34,772 bases of DNA from Lactococcus cremoris subsp. cremoris NBRC 100676 (GTDB taxonomy: Bacteria > Bacillota > Bacilli > Lactobacillales > Streptococcaceae). Location: the NCBI RefSeq assembly GCF_001591705.1, contig NZ_BCVK01000026.1:1-34772 (forward strand), given 5' to 3'. The notes under the pieces are model-generated. The model saw only the letters and a list, made by a program, of their open reading frames with translations, searched no databases and was not told the DNA's origin. Positions 33,089-34,772 of this stretch are shown here, piece after piece (position 1 is the first letter of the stretch; each line of letters opens with the position of its first letter). The translations under genes were made by a program, and so were the position numbers.

Positions 33089-34601
33089 TATTTCCACGAT
33101 AAAGTTCTAAAATTGTCCAGATTAATAAAAGGATAACTCCAACAATCAATAAACCGGCAATAAAATGAGACAAGTTTAGATTATTCGGAAGAAAACTATC
33201 AATCTGATTTGGTAAGCCAATTAAATTGAGATAAGTCAAGGCAATAACTGAAATCCAACCTAAAAATTTAATGATTAAATTATTTTTAAAATCACCCATT
33301 TCTTCCTTGCTATTAGTTAGCATTAACAATGGAATAATCGAAAAAGGAAGGGCAAAAGCTAGAAAAACTTGAGAATTATTCATCAAATTATTTATTGCTT
33401 CATGTTGAGCTTTCAAAGTTTGTCCTCTAGTCATAGAGACACAAATCAAGACAGGAACTACCGATAGCAGGCGAGTTACCAATCTTCTTGCCCACATTGG
33501 CATTCTCATATGAATAAATCCTTCCATAATAACCTGTCCCGTTAAAGTTCCAGTAATGGTTGAGTTTTGCCCAGAAGCAAGGAGAGCCACGGCAAATAAG
33601 GTTGAAAGTGCACCCGTTTTTGCAACGTCTGCAAGAAGACCATTACTTAAAACCGAAGGGTTAGATAATGCATCGTATAAACCAAAGAATGATGGATCAT
33701 CAATTACTCCTGTTTTAAAGACCGCTACACCCATAATTAGTAAAAGAGAATTTACAACAAAAGCGACTGTCAGCTGAATATTAGAGTCCCATGTCGAGAA
33801 CCTTACTGCTCTGGCAACATCACTTTTATCTTGATGATTAATTTTTCTACTTTGTGAAATAGAAGAATGAAGATATAAATTATGAGGCATAACCGTAGCG
33901 CCAATAATTCCTAATGCGCCTGTTAAAGGCGACATCCCGGCTACTGTTGGTGAGGAAGCAAAAGTTCGATTATTAGGAATAAATCCCTCAATAATTCCTT
34001 TCCAATCTGGATTGGATAAAGCAACTTGATAAGCAAATATTGCTAGAATAACTAGAATCAAACAAATAACCAAGGCTTCAATCTTACGAAAACCAATTCT
34101 TGTCAGTAATAAAAGCAAAAAGACATCAAGGACTGTGATAAAAACAGCTAATATTAACGGAATATTAAACAGAAGATATAAGGCAATAGCCGCACCGATG
34201 ACTTCAGCAATATCAGTGGCCATGATTGCCAGTTCAGTTAAAATCCATAAAACAATTCCCAGAGTCTTGCTGGTGCGCGCCCTGATAGCCTGAGCTAAAT
34301 CCATCTGGCTGACAATTCCTAATTTTGCTGACATATATTGAAGGAGCATTGCAATCAGACTGGACATCAGAATAACCGAAATCAGTAAGTATTGAAAGTT
34401 CTGCCCTCCAGTAATTGACGTTGACCAATTCCCAGGGTCCATGTAACCAACCGCGACCAGCGCACCTGGTCCTGAGTAAGTCAGCAACATTTTGAAAAAA
34501 CCAACATTTTTAGGCACTTCTACTGTCCCATTTATTTCCTCTAAGGATTTTCCATTCGTATGATAAATCAATCGATGTCGTTGATGTTCTTTATCATTCA
34601 T
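33069..34601 (-). CDS. mntH: MntH, Nramp-family proton-coupled manganese transporter
   Basis: A 510-aa Nramp protein with 11-12 membrane segments. Metal-binding motifs are DPGNW (about 56-60, in helix 1) and MPHNLYLHS (helix 6), both intact. It takes up Mn(II), and to some degree Fe(II), with protons. GGAG lies 5 bases before the ATG. The gene is alone between its terminator and a 170-bp control region containing a -10-overlapping dyad and a small leader hairpin. Lactic acid bacteria need much Mn, so control by a MntR/DtxR-like repressor is expected but not shown. Confidence 0.94.
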   Translation of the reverse strand: MNDKEHQRHRLIYHTNGKSLEEINGTVEVPKNVGFFKMLLTYSGPGALVAVGYMDPGNWSTSITGGQNFQYLLISVILMSSLIAMLLQYMSAKLGIVSQMDLAQAIRARTSKTLGIVLWILTELAIMATDIAEVIGAAIALYLLFNIPLILAVFITVLDVFLLLLLTRIGFRKIEALVICLILVILAIFAYQVALSNPDWKGIIEGFIPNNRTFASSPTVAGMSPLTGALGIIGATVMPHNLYLHSSISQSRKINHQDKSDVARAVRFSTWDSNIQLTVAFVVNSLLLIMGVAVFKTGVIDDPSFFGLYDALSNPSVLSNGLLADVAKTGALSTLFAVALLASGQNSTITGTLTGQVIMEGFIHMRMPMWARRLVTRLLSVVPVLICVSMTRGQTLKAQHEAINNLMNNSQVFLAFALPFSIIPLLMLTNSKEEMGDFKNNLIIKFLGWISVIALTYLNLIGLPNQIDSFLPNNLNLSHFIAGLLIVGVILLLIWTILELYRGNKKLYLK

Positions 34602-34619
34602 TATTTCTCCAAATTCTAA

Positions 34620-34636
34620 GCTGAATAAAATTCAGC
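34620..34636 (-). other. Hairpin in the mntH leader
   Basis: GCTGAAT (34620-34626) and ATTCAGC (34630-34636) form a 7-bp stem with a 3-base loop, between the likely transcription start and the ribosome site. Confidence 0.55.
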
Positions 34637-34642
34637 ACCCTT

Positions 34643-34679
34643 TATAGTTAAGTATATTTTTACCCGAATTGCTTGTTAA
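34643..34679 (-). promoter_or_regulatory. mntH promoter with a dyad over the -10
   Basis: Minus-strand TTAACA (34679-34674) and TATACT (34656-34651) with a 17-bp spacer. The -10 lies in the near-palindrome TATAGTTAAGTATA (34643-34656, 12 of 14 positions symmetric), a plausible binding site for a metal-dependent repressor. Confidence 0.6.
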
Positions 34680-34695
34680 TTTCATTGGAAAATAA

Positions 34696-34751
34696 ATAAG
34701 TCGTGCTATCCTAATCTTAAAGCACTAAGCATTAGAAAGCGCACGACTTAT
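34696..34751. repeat. Perfect 11-bp inverted repeat near the right edge
   Basis: ATAAGTCGTGC (34696-34706) and GCACGACTTAT (34741-34751) are exact complements 34 bp apart, with CTAAT/ATTAG-like pairs inside. Beyond it an ATG (34752) opens a frame to the window edge, without a good ribosome site. It could be a terminator for a gene to the right, or the end of an insertion sequence. Confidence 0.5.
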
Positions 34752-34772
34752 ATGACTTATAATAGCACACTT

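Overview
The window reads as a chromosomal segment of a Lactococcus lactis/cremoris-type bacterium. It is AT-rich (by eye about 35% G+C), has streptococcal-type protein sequences throughout, AGGAGG-like ribosome sites, many TGn-TATAAT extended -10 promoters, a separate alpha-acetolactate decarboxylase, a late-competence comF locus, a PncB/NadD/NadE NAD salvage group and an MntH manganese transporter. The species call is an inference from protein character. There are no tRNA, rRNA, phage or CRISPR features. The only hint of an insertion sequence is an unproven fragment at the right edge.

Layout. 1-3.8 kb: a minus-strand restriction block with a one-domain HsdS-like protein, HsdR and the first codons of another gene running off the left edge. 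3.9-9 kb: APC permease, SDR-like oxidoreductase, lepA and aldC, all minus. 9.1-11.2 kb: murT-gatD (plus), the lipid II amidation enzymes, from an apparently leaderless transcript. 11.3-14.6 kb: a two-gene ABC exporter with a cre-like site at its promoter. 14.8-18.8 kb: pncB-GNAT-nadE (minus) divergent from a 61-codon gene and nadD (plus). Together PncB, NadD and NadE make NAD from nicotinate, and a strong dyad covers the pncB -35. 18.8-20.4 kb: a CLC-F type fluoride/proton antiporter behind a fluoride riboswitch and its terminator, with about 240 bp of structured DNA between terminator and gene. 20.4-24.6 kb: a DUF896 gene and a glycine T-box operon in which a GIY-YIG/T5orf172-like gene precedes glyQ-glyS. 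24.7-27.8 kb: a degenerate metallophosphatase, a TerC/DUF475 membrane protein, a VanZ protein and YigZ. 27.8-29.8 kb: comFA-comFC, with comFA broken by two single-base insertions. 29.8-33 kb: phoH, NUDIX, ybeY, dgkA and nucleotidyltransferase as a minus-strand operon. 33-34.8 kb: mntH and its control region.

Across the window the decamer TTACTGACAG (or its complement CTGTCAGTAA) occurs ten times exactly, with several one-mismatch copies. They often build terminator stems, but three exact copies lie inside genes. This is far above chance and is the most unusual global signal. The other main points are the fluoride riboswitch/CLC-F pair, the T-box-controlled GIY-YIG gene, the double frameshift in comFA, the leaderless murT and yigZ transcripts, and a probable start or frameshift problem in the APC permease.
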